Shown here: positions 24,804-32,608 of the stretch, in pieces
Layout: each line of letters starts with the position of its first letter
Numbering within the stretch: the stretch's first letter is position 1
DNA from: Parahaliea maris
GTDB lineage: Bacteria > Pseudomonadota > Gammaproteobacteria > Pseudomonadales > Halieaceae
Assembly (NCBI RefSeq): GCF_008064665.1
Contig: NZ_VRZA01000001.1
Location: 1-64,000 of the forward strand
Direction: 5' to 3'
DNA length: 64,000 nucleotides
Position numbers and translations under genes: made by a program
The notes under the pieces: generated by a model
What the model was told of the DNA's origin: nothing
What the model saw: only the letters and a program-made list of their open reading frames with translations
The model's database searches: none

Positions 24804-27770
24804 ATGTTTGAAAAGAGAAGACTCAGCACAGCAGTATCCACCGCCGTAGGATTGGCGGTTTCATCCTTCCTGCCAGCTGTGGCATCCGCCCAGGAAGAAA
24901 TGATCGAGGAAGTGGTTGTCACCGGTAGCCGCATCACGGCCCCCGGGGTGGTTTCCTCGAGCCCGGTCGCATCGGTCAGCGCGGCGGAAATTCAATATCA
25001 GCAGAGCCCGAGTTTCGAGTTCATTATGCGCGGCTTGCCATCGACGATTCCCGGTGATGGCTCGGCAGTGAACAACGGCACCGCTGGCCAGGCCACCATC
25101 GACCTTCGCGGCCTTGGGCCGGAGCGCAACCTCGTGTTGATGGACGGCAAGCGTATGACGCCGTTCAACTATGACGGCGAGGTCGACACCAACACCATTC
25201 CCACAGCATTGATAGAGCGCGTCGACGTGATCACCGGTGGCGCGTCAGCGGTGTACGGCTCCGACGCGATTGCCGGCGCCATCAACGTCATCCTGAAAAA
25301 GGATTTCGAAGGGGTCGAACTGGACCTCGGCCGCACAGAGACCGGAGACAACGACGGCAGGACCAATTGGGTCAACCTCACTTTGGGGGCGAACGTCGCC
25401 AATGATCGCGGTAACGTGGTGCTGAATGTCGGCTGGAATGAGCGCAAGTCGATTCTGCTGGGTGATCGCGATGAAGGTCTGCTGGGTATCGACTCCAATA
25501 CCGGCGGCGGCTATGACGACTTCCTCGCTGGACGGGCCCCGACCCCTCCCCCCGCGGGCTGTGGCGGACCGGACGTGGTCGATATCACCGGTAGCGGCTC
25601 CACAACAGCCATTCCGACGCGCTTCGCCCTGGTGGGTTATGGCCCCGCCAATGGCCAGTTCCGCGACGACGGCACCATCGGCTCGGAGTGCAGCCTGTTC
25701 AACTTCAACCCCTGGAACTATTTCCAGACCCCCAACGAGCGCTACAACGCGACGGCGGTCGGCCATTTCGATCTGACCGATGCTCACAGCGCCTATGCGA
25801 ACATCAACTTCGCAAACAACTCGGTCGTACAGCAGGTCGCACCATCCGGTACGTTTGGCGCAGCCTTCATGGTGCCACTGAACAACGCCTTCCTGTCCGA
25901 CCAGGCACGGCAATACATGATCAACGCGGGTAATGATGCGCTCGCTGCCGGGGCACTCAACCCGGAGGGGCTGACCAACTGGGACGACACCAATGGCAAC
26001 GGCGTGGTGGATGATGAGGATTACCTCTCCATGCAGCTGCGCCGTCGCACGGTGGAACTGGGCGGTCGTACGGAGGAATTCGACAGCGACTATTTCCAGA
26101 TGACCGTCGGCATGAAGGGGGAGCTTGGCTTCCTCGCGGACTGGGGCTACGACGTTTCATTCCAGTACGGTGAGTCCAACCTGACGACTGTTCGCGACGG
26201 TTACACCAACCTGACCAACATCCAGAATGCCCTCGATTCCAGCGACGGAGTCAACTGCGCCAACGGCGACTCGACCTGCGTTCCCCTCAACCTGTTTGGT
26301 GGCTTTGGCACCATTACGCCGGAAATGGCCGGCTACGCCCGGGCGATTGCACTGCAGCGCCAGGAAGTGGAGCAGACCATCTATTCCCTGACCTTCGACG
26401 GCCCGGTTGAGTTCCTTACCCTGCCTACGGCCGACAGCCCCATGGCGATCGCCTTCGGATACGAGCACCGTAACGAAGCGGGTTCCCTGGAGCCGGATGA
26501 GTGCCTGAAACTCGCACCCGCCAGCTGTCAGGGTGGTGCCGGGGGTAACCTGTTGCCCATTGCCGGTGACTATACCGTCGAGGAATTTTTCATCGAGGGT
26601 TTCTGGCCACTGATCGAGGGCATGACCCTGGTCGACGAACTGAACTTCGAGTATGGCTGGCGCACCTCGGACTACACCTCGGTGGGCACGGTCGACACCT
26701 GGAAGCTGGGTTTGAACTGGCGTCCGGTGGATAGCCTGCTGGTCCGCGTCATGCAACAGGAAGCGAACCGGGCTCCCAACGTCGGCGAACTGTTCTCACC
26801 GGTAGTGACGGGCCTGGATAACGCCCAGATCGATCCCTGCTCCGTAGCCAACGCGGGCAATATCACGCCAGAGTTGGAGGCGCTGTGTATATCCACTGGC
26901 ATGACCGCTGCCCAGGTGGGTACGGTGCAGGACATCGTCTCCAACCAGATCAACACCTTTGACGGTAGCGACCCGGGTAGTCCGCCGGATTCCGAGCAGG
27001 CCGAGACCTTTACCGCAGGTATTGTCTGGACGCCTGATTTCAACTTCACCGACTATCTCACGCTCTCGGTGGATTACTACGACATCGATATCACCGACAT
27101 TATCGGGGAGTTCTCGGCGCAGGAAGTCCTGAACGGCTGTTACGTTGCCGCCCAGGCCAGCGAGTGTGCCAAGATCAAACGCATTGGCGGAGACCTGACA
27201 CTGCCCGCTTCCGGGGTAGAGCTGTTTACCACCAACCTGGATTACCTGCAGGCGGAGGGCCTCGATATCGGTTTCAACTTTGGCTTCACCATCGGTCGCT
27301 GGGGTAACCTGGATTTCTCAGGCAACATCACCCACTACCTGACCCAGGAGTCCCAGAGTTCAAGCATCACTCCGGTTCTGGACTGCAAGGGCTTCTACGG
27401 CACCAGTTGTGACCCGCTGCCGGAAACGGTGTGGAGCCAGCGCACCACCTGGAACATCGACAACTTCACGGTATCGCTCAACTGGATGCACTTCGACAGT
27501 GTCGATGCGGAGCCGCCGGAGCGGGCGGGCCTGTTCGCCCCCTTCCGCAGCATCGACTCTTACGATTACTTCGACCTGTTCGCCAGTTATGACTTTTCCT
27601 GGAAGGGAGACTTCAAGGTCAGCCTTGGCGTGAAAAACCTCACGGATGAAGACCCGCCCATTGTGGGCAACGATGCGGGCTCCACGTCCTTCAACAACGG
27701 TAATACCTTCCCGTCCACGTACACCGTGCTGGGCAGGATTTACACAGCAGGGTTTAATTACCGGTTCTAG
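24804..27770 (+). CDS. TonB-dependent receptor
   Basis: A 988-residue receptor from the ATG at 24804. The signal peptide ends near VASAQ, and the TonB-box/plug region runs MIEEVVVTGSRITAPGVVSS, IDLRGLGPERNLVLMDGKRM, LIERVDVITGGASAVYGSDA, IAGAINVILK. This plug type ('GSRI...GLGxxRTLVLxDGxR') is common in marine and freshwater proteobacteria, where the ligands are mostly unknown (oligopeptides, aromatic or terpene-type compounds have been suggested). Several Cys pairs in extracellular loops (GCGGPD, ECSLF, NCANGDSTC) may form disulfides. The C-terminus TAGFNYRF ends in Phe. It is monocistronic, with its own terminator. Confidence 0.93.
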   Translation: MFEKRRLSTAVSTAVGLAVSSFLPAVASAQEEMIEEVVVTGSRITAPGVVSSSPVASVSAAEIQYQQSPSFEFIMRGLPSTIPGDGSAVNNGTAGQATIDLRGLGPERNLVLMDGKRMTPFNYDGEVDTNTIPTALIERVDVITGGASAVYGSDAIAGAINVILKKDFEGVELDLGRTETGDNDGRTNWVNLTLGANVANDRGNVVLNVGWNERKSILLGDRDEGLLGIDSNTGGGYDDFLAGRAPTPPPAGCGGPDVVDITGSGSTTAIPTRFALVGYGPANGQFRDDGTIGSECSLFNFNPWNYFQTPNERYNATAVGHFDLTDAHSAYANINFANNSVVQQVAPSGTFGAAFMVPLNNAFLSDQARQYMINAGNDALAAGALNPEGLTNWDDTNGNGVVDDEDYLSMQLRRRTVELGGRTEEFDSDYFQMTVGMKGELGFLADWGYDVSFQYGESNLTTVRDGYTNLTNIQNALDSSDGVNCANGDSTCVPLNLFGGFGTITPEMAGYARAIALQRQEVEQTIYSLTFDGPVEFLTLPTADSPMAIAFGYEHRNEAGSLEPDECLKLAPASCQGGAGGNLLPIAGDYTVEEFFIEGFWPLIEGMTLVDELNFEYGWRTSDYTSVGTVDTWKLGLNWRPVDSLLVRVMQQEANRAPNVGELFSPVVTGLDNAQIDPCSVANAGNITPELEALCISTGMTAAQVGTVQDIVSNQINTFDGSDPGSPPDSEQAETFTAGIVWTPDFNFTDYLTLSVDYYDIDITDIIGEFSAQEVLNGCYVAAQASECAKIKRIGGDLTLPASGVELFTTNLDYLQAEGLDIGFNFGFTIGRWGNLDFSGNITHYLTQESQSSSITPVLDCKGFYGTSCDPLPETVWSQRTTWNIDNFTVSLNWMHFDSVDAEPPERAGLFAPFRSIDSYDYFDLFASYDFSWKGDFKVSLGVKNLTDEDPPIVGNDAGSTSFNNGNTFPSTYTVLGRIYTAGFNYRF

Positions 27771-27825
27771 GAAGGTCGTAGGAAGGTCGACTGCTCGCCC
27801 GTTACCGGGCACCTCAAACGTACTG

Positions 27826-27852
27826 AACCCCGCCGTTTGGCGGGGTTTTTTT
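27826..27852 (+). terminator. Intrinsic terminator of the TonB receptor gene
   Basis: aaccccgcc (27826-27834), loop gttt, ggcggggtt (27839-27847) and a seven-T tract (27846-27852). A textbook plus-strand terminator 56 bases after the receptor stop. Confidence 0.9.
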
Positions 27853-27975
27853 ATCCCGCTGAGAGCGAGTGGATACCAGGCCGGTCAACTTACACAAACT
27901 ACGGGAAGGATAGCCGCTGTTCACCAGACAGAGGCACTGCTAATCTTGTCTGGAGCACCTGAATCACGAGCCACT

Positions 27976-28572
27976 ATGAAAACAATTCGATTCACGAGTG
28001 TGGTACTGGCGACCTCCCTGCTTTGCTCTGCAGAGCTTATAGCCCAGAGCGGAAAGCTGACCAATCTCATGAGTGATCAGGAGATGCGGGCAATGGGCCT
28101 GGATAACTTGTCCGGCGAGCAGCAGGACTTGCTGCTGCAATGGATTTTACAGCGTTCGGGGTCGGTAGCCGACGCAGAACCCGAGGCCATTCCGTCGCCG
28201 ACGGTCACTGAAGCACAGGGCGTGGCCGCAAATGAACCTCGTGAGGCGAGCACTTCCGCGCAGGCGGTAGCTCAATCCGGGACCAGCGCAGCAACAGCGT
28301 CCTCCCAGCCCACAGCGACATACCAGGACTTCGGCAAGGCCCGCCCCCTACCCGATGATATGCGAAGCCGGATTCTCGGCAAGTTCGAGGGCTGGTCGGG
28401 CGACACCCGCTTCAAGCTCGAGAATGGCCAGGTCTGGCAACAGCGCTACAAAACCACCTGGCGCACCGAGATGGACAGCCCCGAGGTCGTCATTACGCGC
28501 CACCTCCTCGGGCTTCACCGTATGGAGGTGGTCGGCACGGGGCAGAGTGTCCCCGTCAAGCGGGTCAAATAA
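27976..28572 (+). CDS. Secreted protein of unknown function
   Basis: A 198-residue protein from the ATG at 27976 with signal peptide (MKTIRFTSVVLATSLLCSAELIAQ). A helical N-terminal part (LMSDQEMRAMGLDNLSGEQQ) is followed by an Ala/Ser/Thr-rich low-complexity linker (about 60-115). The compact C-terminal domain (ILGKFEGWSGDTRFKLENGQ, VWQQRYKT, LGLHRMEVVG, VKRVK) has the look of a small beta domain. No family is recognised by eye. It is convergent with the globin gene. Confidence 0.7.
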   Translation: MKTIRFTSVVLATSLLCSAELIAQSGKLTNLMSDQEMRAMGLDNLSGEQQDLLLQWILQRSGSVADAEPEAIPSPTVTEAQGVAANEPREASTSAQAVAQSGTSAATASSQPTATYQDFGKARPLPDDMRSRILGKFEGWSGDTRFKLENGQVWQQRYKTTWRTEMDSPEVVITRHLLGLHRMEVVGTGQSVPVKRVK

Positions 28573-28583
28573 CGCCCGGCAGT

Positions 28584-28991
28584 CTACTCTTTGCTGGCGT
28601 CAATCATGACCGACGCCAGGGTCGTATAGGTCAGGGTCCAGGCTTCTTTCACCGCGTCGGTGAAACCCTCCCCCAACCCCTGACCCAGGGTCCATAACAA
28701 AGCGGCTCCCACCGTGTCGTAGTGGGAATCCTCCACCCCATAGCCCACGTGCCGGCGCCCAAGGTCCTGTACCGCGGGCACTATGTCATCCAGCCGATCC
28801 AGCGAGACGACGGCGGTGTTGATCATCGTCATCAACTTTTTCCCCTGTTGCTTCATATCGCCTTTAAACAGGGGTTGAAGGCCGGGGTCCAGTTCAAACA
28901 AGCGGCCGTAGAACAACTCGGCGGCCTGTTCGGAGATGGGGACCACCTGCTTCCAGCTGTCTTTTACCAGTGTTACCTGTTCGGGTGTCAT
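28584..28991 (-). CDS. Single-domain globin
   Basis: A 135-residue bacterial globin (Vitreoscilla-hemoglobin/flavohemoglobin-head type). Visible are the A-helix start MTPEQVTLVKDSWKQV, the CD region ELFYGRLFELDPGLQPLFKGDM, the E-helix MKQQGKKLMTMINTAV, and the proximal His in LGRRHVGYGVEDSHYDTVG (F-helix, about residue 81). It binds heme and would handle O2 or NO in the cytoplasm. No reductase domain is attached. A 48-codon remnant of a FAD-dependent nitrite-reductase-like gene lies 38 bases upstream. Confidence 0.9.
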   Translation of the reverse strand: MTPEQVTLVKDSWKQVVPISEQAAELFYGRLFELDPGLQPLFKGDMKQQGKKLMTMINTAVVSLDRLDDIVPAVQDLGRRHVGYGVEDSHYDTVGAALLWTLGQGLGEGFTDAVKEAWTLTYTTLASVMIDASKE

Positions 28992-29029
28992 ATCAGATCC
29001 TCGTATCAGTTATTAAGTCGCTACCCATT

Positions 29030-29176
29030 TCATTCGCCGGCGGCCATGCGCACCATGTAGTCTACAGCCAGCAATTTGCTCAGTTGCACCCGGTTGTAGG
29101 ACTGGTGGGGTTCGTCGCCGTAAACCACTACGGGTACGTCCGGCGATATCAGCTCTGTGGCAAGTTGCAGATTCAT
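29030..29176 (-). pseudogene. Remnant of NirB-like NAD(P)/FAD oxidoreductase N-terminus
   Basis: A 48-codon open frame, MNLQLATELISPDVPVVVYG then DEPHQSYNRVQLSKLLAVDY, ending VRMAAGE. The ATELI...VVVYGDEPHxxYNRVxLSKLLA segment matches the N-terminal FAD-domain region of NirB/NasB-type nitrite reductases and related oxidoreductases (usual form: TVFGxEPHxxYNRVxLSxVLAG). The preceding GxGxxG nucleotide-binding motif and everything after about residue 45 are missing. It is most likely a truncated leftover, though it may still be translated as a leader peptide because it has an ATG and lies 38 bases before the globin start. Confidence 0.6.
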
Positions 29177-29190
29177 AGTTTTCCGCGCAC

Positions 29191-29244
29191 AAAAAAAGGC
29201 GCTCCCACCGGGGCTGTGTTAACAGTCCGGTTGGGAGCGCCTTT
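29191..29244 (-). terminator. Strong intrinsic terminator or attenuator upstream of the NirB remnant and globin
   Basis: aaaggcgctcccaccgg (29195-29211) pairs with ccggttgggagcgccttt (29227-29244), about 17 bp with one bulge. On the minus strand it is followed by seven T residues (complement of 29191-29197). It lies between the likely promoter area (right) and the NirB remnant/globin, so it either terminates a lost upstream gene or attenuates globin expression. On the plus strand the tail is weak. Confidence 0.7.
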
Positions 29245-29545
29245 GCTCTCGTATCCTGGTTGTCTAACGACGATAAATCGTCATCAGTGTCATTCCCCTC
29301 TTGGTTGGCAAATCTTGTGCCATAAATAATTTATTTACTTAAAACAACAACTTGAGTACTACAACACCGTGCATGAACACCCATGCCGCCTACGTTTTGG
29401 TGCAAGTGCCCTGTGATGGACCTTCAAATTTGGTGCGCCGCACCAGGGCATTGGTACTCGCGCGCCCGTCAGCGGCTGTCTGGCCCGGCCGGCAAGGCGC
29501 TCGTATACTGCCTGACATAAAGTGCTTTGATACGGGGAGCAGACC
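29245..29545. other. Intergenic region with a 14-bp palindrome
   Basis: About 300 bases without a gene between the minus-strand globin region and the plus-strand gene at 29546. It contains gacgat-aa-atcgtc (29269-29282), a perfect 6-2-6 palindrome, and an AT-rich stretch at 29310-29350 that could hold the leftward promoter. No RNA gene was recognised. Confidence 0.4.
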
Positions 29546-30028
29546 ATGGACTGGGAAGCGCTCGGCGCCAGTGCCGAACTGATTGGTGCCGTGGCGATCT
29601 TTATATCGCTGGTGTATCTGGGTGTACAGATTCGCCAGAACACCCAGATGATTGCCAGCAACATGGAGGCAACCCGGCTGGCCGCCTTTGAGCGCAACGT
29701 GGAATCGGGTAACCGGTCCCGTGAATTAATGCTGCTTTATCCGGAACTTGGCGAACTGTTTCTGAAAGGATGCAAGGATCTCGACGCCCTTGATGGCAAG
29801 GAGCGTTTTCGTTTCGTGCTGTTGTTGCGCAATCTCTTTTCTTCTATCCAGGGGGCTTATATACGTCAATTGACACTGTCCCATGATCCAGAAGAATTCG
29901 CGGGTAGTGCCCGGGTCATTGACGAACTGGTGGCGAATCCCGGTGTTCGCCAGTACATCGAGCGCAGTGACCCGGACTGGCGACCGGAATTCAGGGCGCT
30001 GGTGGAGGAGCGCCTGAAGATGGTCTGA
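29546..30028 (+). CDS. Membrane-anchored protein of unknown function
   Basis: A 160-residue protein from the ATG at 29546 (ribosome site ggggagc). Residues about 8-28 form one membrane helix (ASAELIGAVAIFISLVYLG) followed by a soluble, mainly helical domain (QIRQNTQMIASNMEATRLAA, FRFVLLLRNLFSSIQGAYIR). This pattern 'xLGAxAVxxSLxYLxxQIRxNT' recurs in small uncharacterised proteins of marine gammaproteobacteria. No enzyme motif is visible. It converges on the flavin monooxygenase operon. Confidence 0.72.
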   Translation: MDWEALGASAELIGAVAIFISLVYLGVQIRQNTQMIASNMEATRLAAFERNVESGNRSRELMLLYPELGELFLKGCKDLDALDGKERFRFVLLLRNLFSSIQGAYIRQLTLSHDPEEFAGSARVIDELVANPGVRQYIERSDPDWRPEFRALVEERLKMV

Positions 30029-30091
30029 CCCTCAGGTACCTGGCGCCTCAGTGCAGTTGCCAGTGGCGGGAGCAGCACAAAGACTCCTTGC

Positions 30092-31396
30092 TCAGGCCAA
30101 CGCGCTGCACAAACCGGTCCTGGCACAGCCAAGGTGGGCCACCAGATGCTCACTGATATCCCGCGCATCATCTTCAGTCCCGAACAGGAAACTCGACTTG
30201 CGACGACGCAGGAACGGCAGCCCCATGACATACAACCCCGGCGCATTCGTCACTACGCCCCCAGAGTGCTGCAGCTGTCCCTTGGCATCCAGCACCGGCA
30301 GGTCCAGCCAGGAGTAATCCGGCCGATAACCCGTGGCCCAGAGCACGGTGTCAATTTCACCACTGCGCAAATCCAGGTCGAGACGGGGTGGATCCGGCAG
30401 GCGTGTGGGTTCGGGCCGATCAGCTGCGCCGACCTCGCCTGCCAGTCCACGCTCCTCGATGAAATCATCGATGCGCTGGAGCAGTCTTCCCTGCTTCAGG
30501 TCCGCGAGCTTGACCGCGTTGGCCAGGGAACCGGAAAACTGCAGGCGGTTGCCGTCAACCCCCGCCAGGCGTCCCACCACCTGGACACCGCGACTAACGA
30601 GTGTGTTGAAGTCGAGCGTCTCGCGAGCCGGCGTACCGATCAGCTGGGCGGAAGGCAAACGGCGGGCCCGGCGCAGGTCTTCGACCTGGTCATGACACTC
30701 GTCCAGCATTCCCGTGGCGTGCATCCAGTAGAGAATATCCCGGTCGCGATAGGTCCGGGGCATCCGCACGTGTTCACCGGCAGCGAGAATCACCTGGCGG
30801 CCGCTGCGCTGCAGTTCGTCAGCAATCTGCAGGCCCGTCGCGGCGGCACCCACCACCAGCACGCCGCCCTTACCCAGCTGGCCGGGATTGCGATACGCGT
30901 GGGATGTTATTGAGCGTACCTTGACCGAACCGACCTGGGGGATGGCGTCCGCCACCTTCGGCACAACCGGGCGATTGAACGCACCCGTGGCCAGCACCAG
31001 GGCCCGGCATTGCCACTCTCCGCGATCCGTCGCTACCCGGTATCCGCCTTCAACCGGGCTCACCCGGGTAACGGTGGTGTGGGTATGAATGGGCGCATCC
31101 AGGGTGCGCGCGTAGCCGCTCACGAAGTCGACCACCTCCGGCATGCTCATATAGCCATCGGGATCGCTACCGGAGTAGCCAAACCCGGGGAGGCGGCTCT
31201 GCCAGTTCGGGGTCAACAGGCGCAGGGAGTCCCAGCGCTCCCGACGCCAGCTGTTGGCCACTTCACCCCGTTCCAGCACCACGTGGTCGATGCCGTTCGC
31301 ACAGAGGCAATGGCTCATGGCCAGCCCGGCCTGGCCAGCGCCGATGATGACGGCGCTGACCCGACGGTGCCCCGGAGTCAGGGAGTGGGTGTTCAT
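30092..31396 (-). CDS. Flavin-containing monooxygenase-like NAD(P)/FAD oxidoreductase
   Basis: A 434-residue protein with an N-terminal FAD-binding Rossmann motif VIIGAGQAGLAMS (about 16-28), the NSWRRERWDSLRLLTPNW segment typical of single-component flavin monooxygenases, and a second nucleotide fold at VLVVGAAATGLQIADEL (about 182), where the usual GxGxxG reads GxAxxG. The DTVLWATGYRPDYSWL ATG box is present. The enzyme would use NADPH and O2 to oxygenate a soft nucleophile (S, N or Se). It is the last gene of a minus-strand operon; its start overlaps the OsmC gene by 4 bases. Confidence 0.87.
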   Translation of the reverse strand: MNTHSLTPGHRRVSAVIIGAGQAGLAMSHCLCANGIDHVVLERGEVANSWRRERWDSLRLLTPNWQSRLPGFGYSGSDPDGYMSMPEVVDFVSGYARTLDAPIHTHTTVTRVSPVEGGYRVATDRGEWQCRALVLATGAFNRPVVPKVADAIPQVGSVKVRSITSHAYRNPGQLGKGGVLVVGAAATGLQIADELQRSGRQVILAAGEHVRMPRTYRDRDILYWMHATGMLDECHDQVEDLRRARRLPSAQLIGTPARETLDFNTLVSRGVQVVGRLAGVDGNRLQFSGSLANAVKLADLKQGRLLQRIDDFIEERGLAGEVGAADRPEPTRLPDPPRLDLDLRSGEIDTVLWATGYRPDYSWLDLPVLDAKGQLQHSGGVVTNAPGLYVMGLPFLRRRKSSFLFGTEDDARDISEHLVAHLGCARTGLCSALA

Positions 31397-31956
31397 CCGC
31401 GCACCACAACTTCCACCGGGGTGGGATTGGTGATGATGTCGTACACGGCGGAGCGCTTCTGGGACTGGGCCACCACCGCTTCGATCTCTTCATGGGTGGC
31501 ATCGGCGTCGACCTCAAACAGGACACGAATCCCCCGATAGCCATTGCGCACATCGGGATCGATACCGAGGATGCCCTGGATGTCCATATCGCCCTCGATG
31601 CAGACCTTCACCATATTCAACTGGATGTTGCGGTGCTGGGCGACCGAGGCGACACCCGCCGTCAGGCAGCTCGCCAGGCCCACCAGCACATATTCCACCG
31701 GGGTGGCGCCCTGGTCCTCCGCGGCGAAAATCTCGGGATGGTCAGCGTCGAAGGTGAAGCAGCGCTTGTGGCACTGGTCTTCACCCAGGCCGAAAAACTG
31801 CTCTACCTGGGACTGACAGTGGGTACCATTGATCCAGTTGCAGGTGGCCCGCCAGCGGAACTGGGCCGCCTCGGGGGCCTGCGACAGCGCCTCGCGCGCA
31901 TCCAGCAGTGCGGGAACGTTGACGCCATTGTCGACAATTTTGGTATAGGTGTTCAT
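31393..31956 (-). CDS. OsmC family protein lacking the second redox cysteine
   Basis: A 187-residue OsmC/Ohr superfamily protein. The family core is seen in GATPVEYVLVGLASCLTAGV (first cysteine), IQLNMVKVCIEGDMDIQGILG and YRGIRVLFEVDADATHEEIE. At the place of the second, resolving cysteine the sequence reads SQKRSAVYDII, with Ser instead of Cys, so classical two-Cys peroxidase chemistry is unlikely. Additional cysteines cluster near the N-terminus (WRATCNW, THCQ, DQCHKRC). It precedes the flavin monooxygenase with a 4-base overlap, so the two are translationally coupled. Confidence 0.87.
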   Translation of the reverse strand: MNTYTKIVDNGVNVPALLDAREALSQAPEAAQFRWRATCNWINGTHCQSQVEQFFGLGEDQCHKRCFTFDADHPEIFAAEDQGATPVEYVLVGLASCLTAGVASVAQHRNIQLNMVKVCIEGDMDIQGILGIDPDVRNGYRGIRVLFEVDADATHEEIEAVVAQSQKRSAVYDIITNPTPVEVVVRG

Positions 31957-32077
31957 AACAACTCTCCTGGTGACTCGTAGGGCGGCGGCACCCTGTGTCC
32001 CGCCGATGCAACCAGTCTCGCCAGCCAGCGTGAGAGTGAACGTGGAAACGTGCGTGGTTTTTCAGATTTTCAGGCAG

Positions 32078-32608
32078 TTACTCACCGGGGAAGTTCGCCG
32101 GGCTGAAGCCGCGGCAAGCCCAGACCCGCTCAACCGGCATACCCGCCTGCTGCTGGGCGAGGCGAACCGACTCCGCATCCGGGGCGTGGTACAGGCAGAG
32201 CATGCGCTTGCCGTCACCCGAGAGGAAAGTGCGCAAGAAGGTCACCCGGTGCTGTTCCAGGCACCAGGCATGGGCGTCCTCCTGTGCCTGCAGGGCATCC
32301 AGGTCCGCTTCGCTATCGAAGCGTCTTTCCACCACCACGGCAACGGCCTCGGTCCGCCCCGTGTCATGGACTGCGCCCGCCCAGGCCGTGCGGTTGCGAG
32401 CCGGGTAGTCGCGGGAGATCATGCGCACGGATTCGGTATCCGGCGCCACAAAGCGGCAGACCAGGCGACTGCCGTCTTCCGCCAGCAGGCTTTCCTGCCA
32501 TTCCACCCGGTACAGTGGCAGGCAACCCACCACCTCATGAGCCATCTCGGCGAATCCACCGGTGCTCATGGCTTTGTCAAACTCCCGCTCAAGAACGACG
32601 TCGGTCAT
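32078..32608 (-). CDS. Tandem DUF4242 protein (SCO4226-like nickel-binding fold)
   Basis: A 176-residue protein from the ATG at 32608 with a strong ribosome site (aaaggagg). Two copies of the same about 80-residue unit are visible: VVLEREFD...VCRFVAPDTESVRMI and AVVVERRFD...LCLYHAPDAESVRLA...VERVW. This is the DUF4242 pattern; the Streptomyces member SCO4226 is a small ferredoxin-fold nickel-binding protein, normally a single unit. Tandem duplication suggests an intramolecular dimer. Its start overlaps the end of the BTAD regulator gene by 20 bases, tying it to that regulator. Confidence 0.8.
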   Translation of the reverse strand: MTDVVLEREFDKAMSTGGFAEMAHEVVGCLPLYRVEWQESLLAEDGSRLVCRFVAPDTESVRMISRDYPARNRTAWAGAVHDTGRTEAVAVVVERRFDSEADLDALQAQEDAHAWCLEQHRVTFLRTFLSGDGKRMLCLYHAPDAESVRLAQQQAGMPVERVWACRGFSPANFPGE

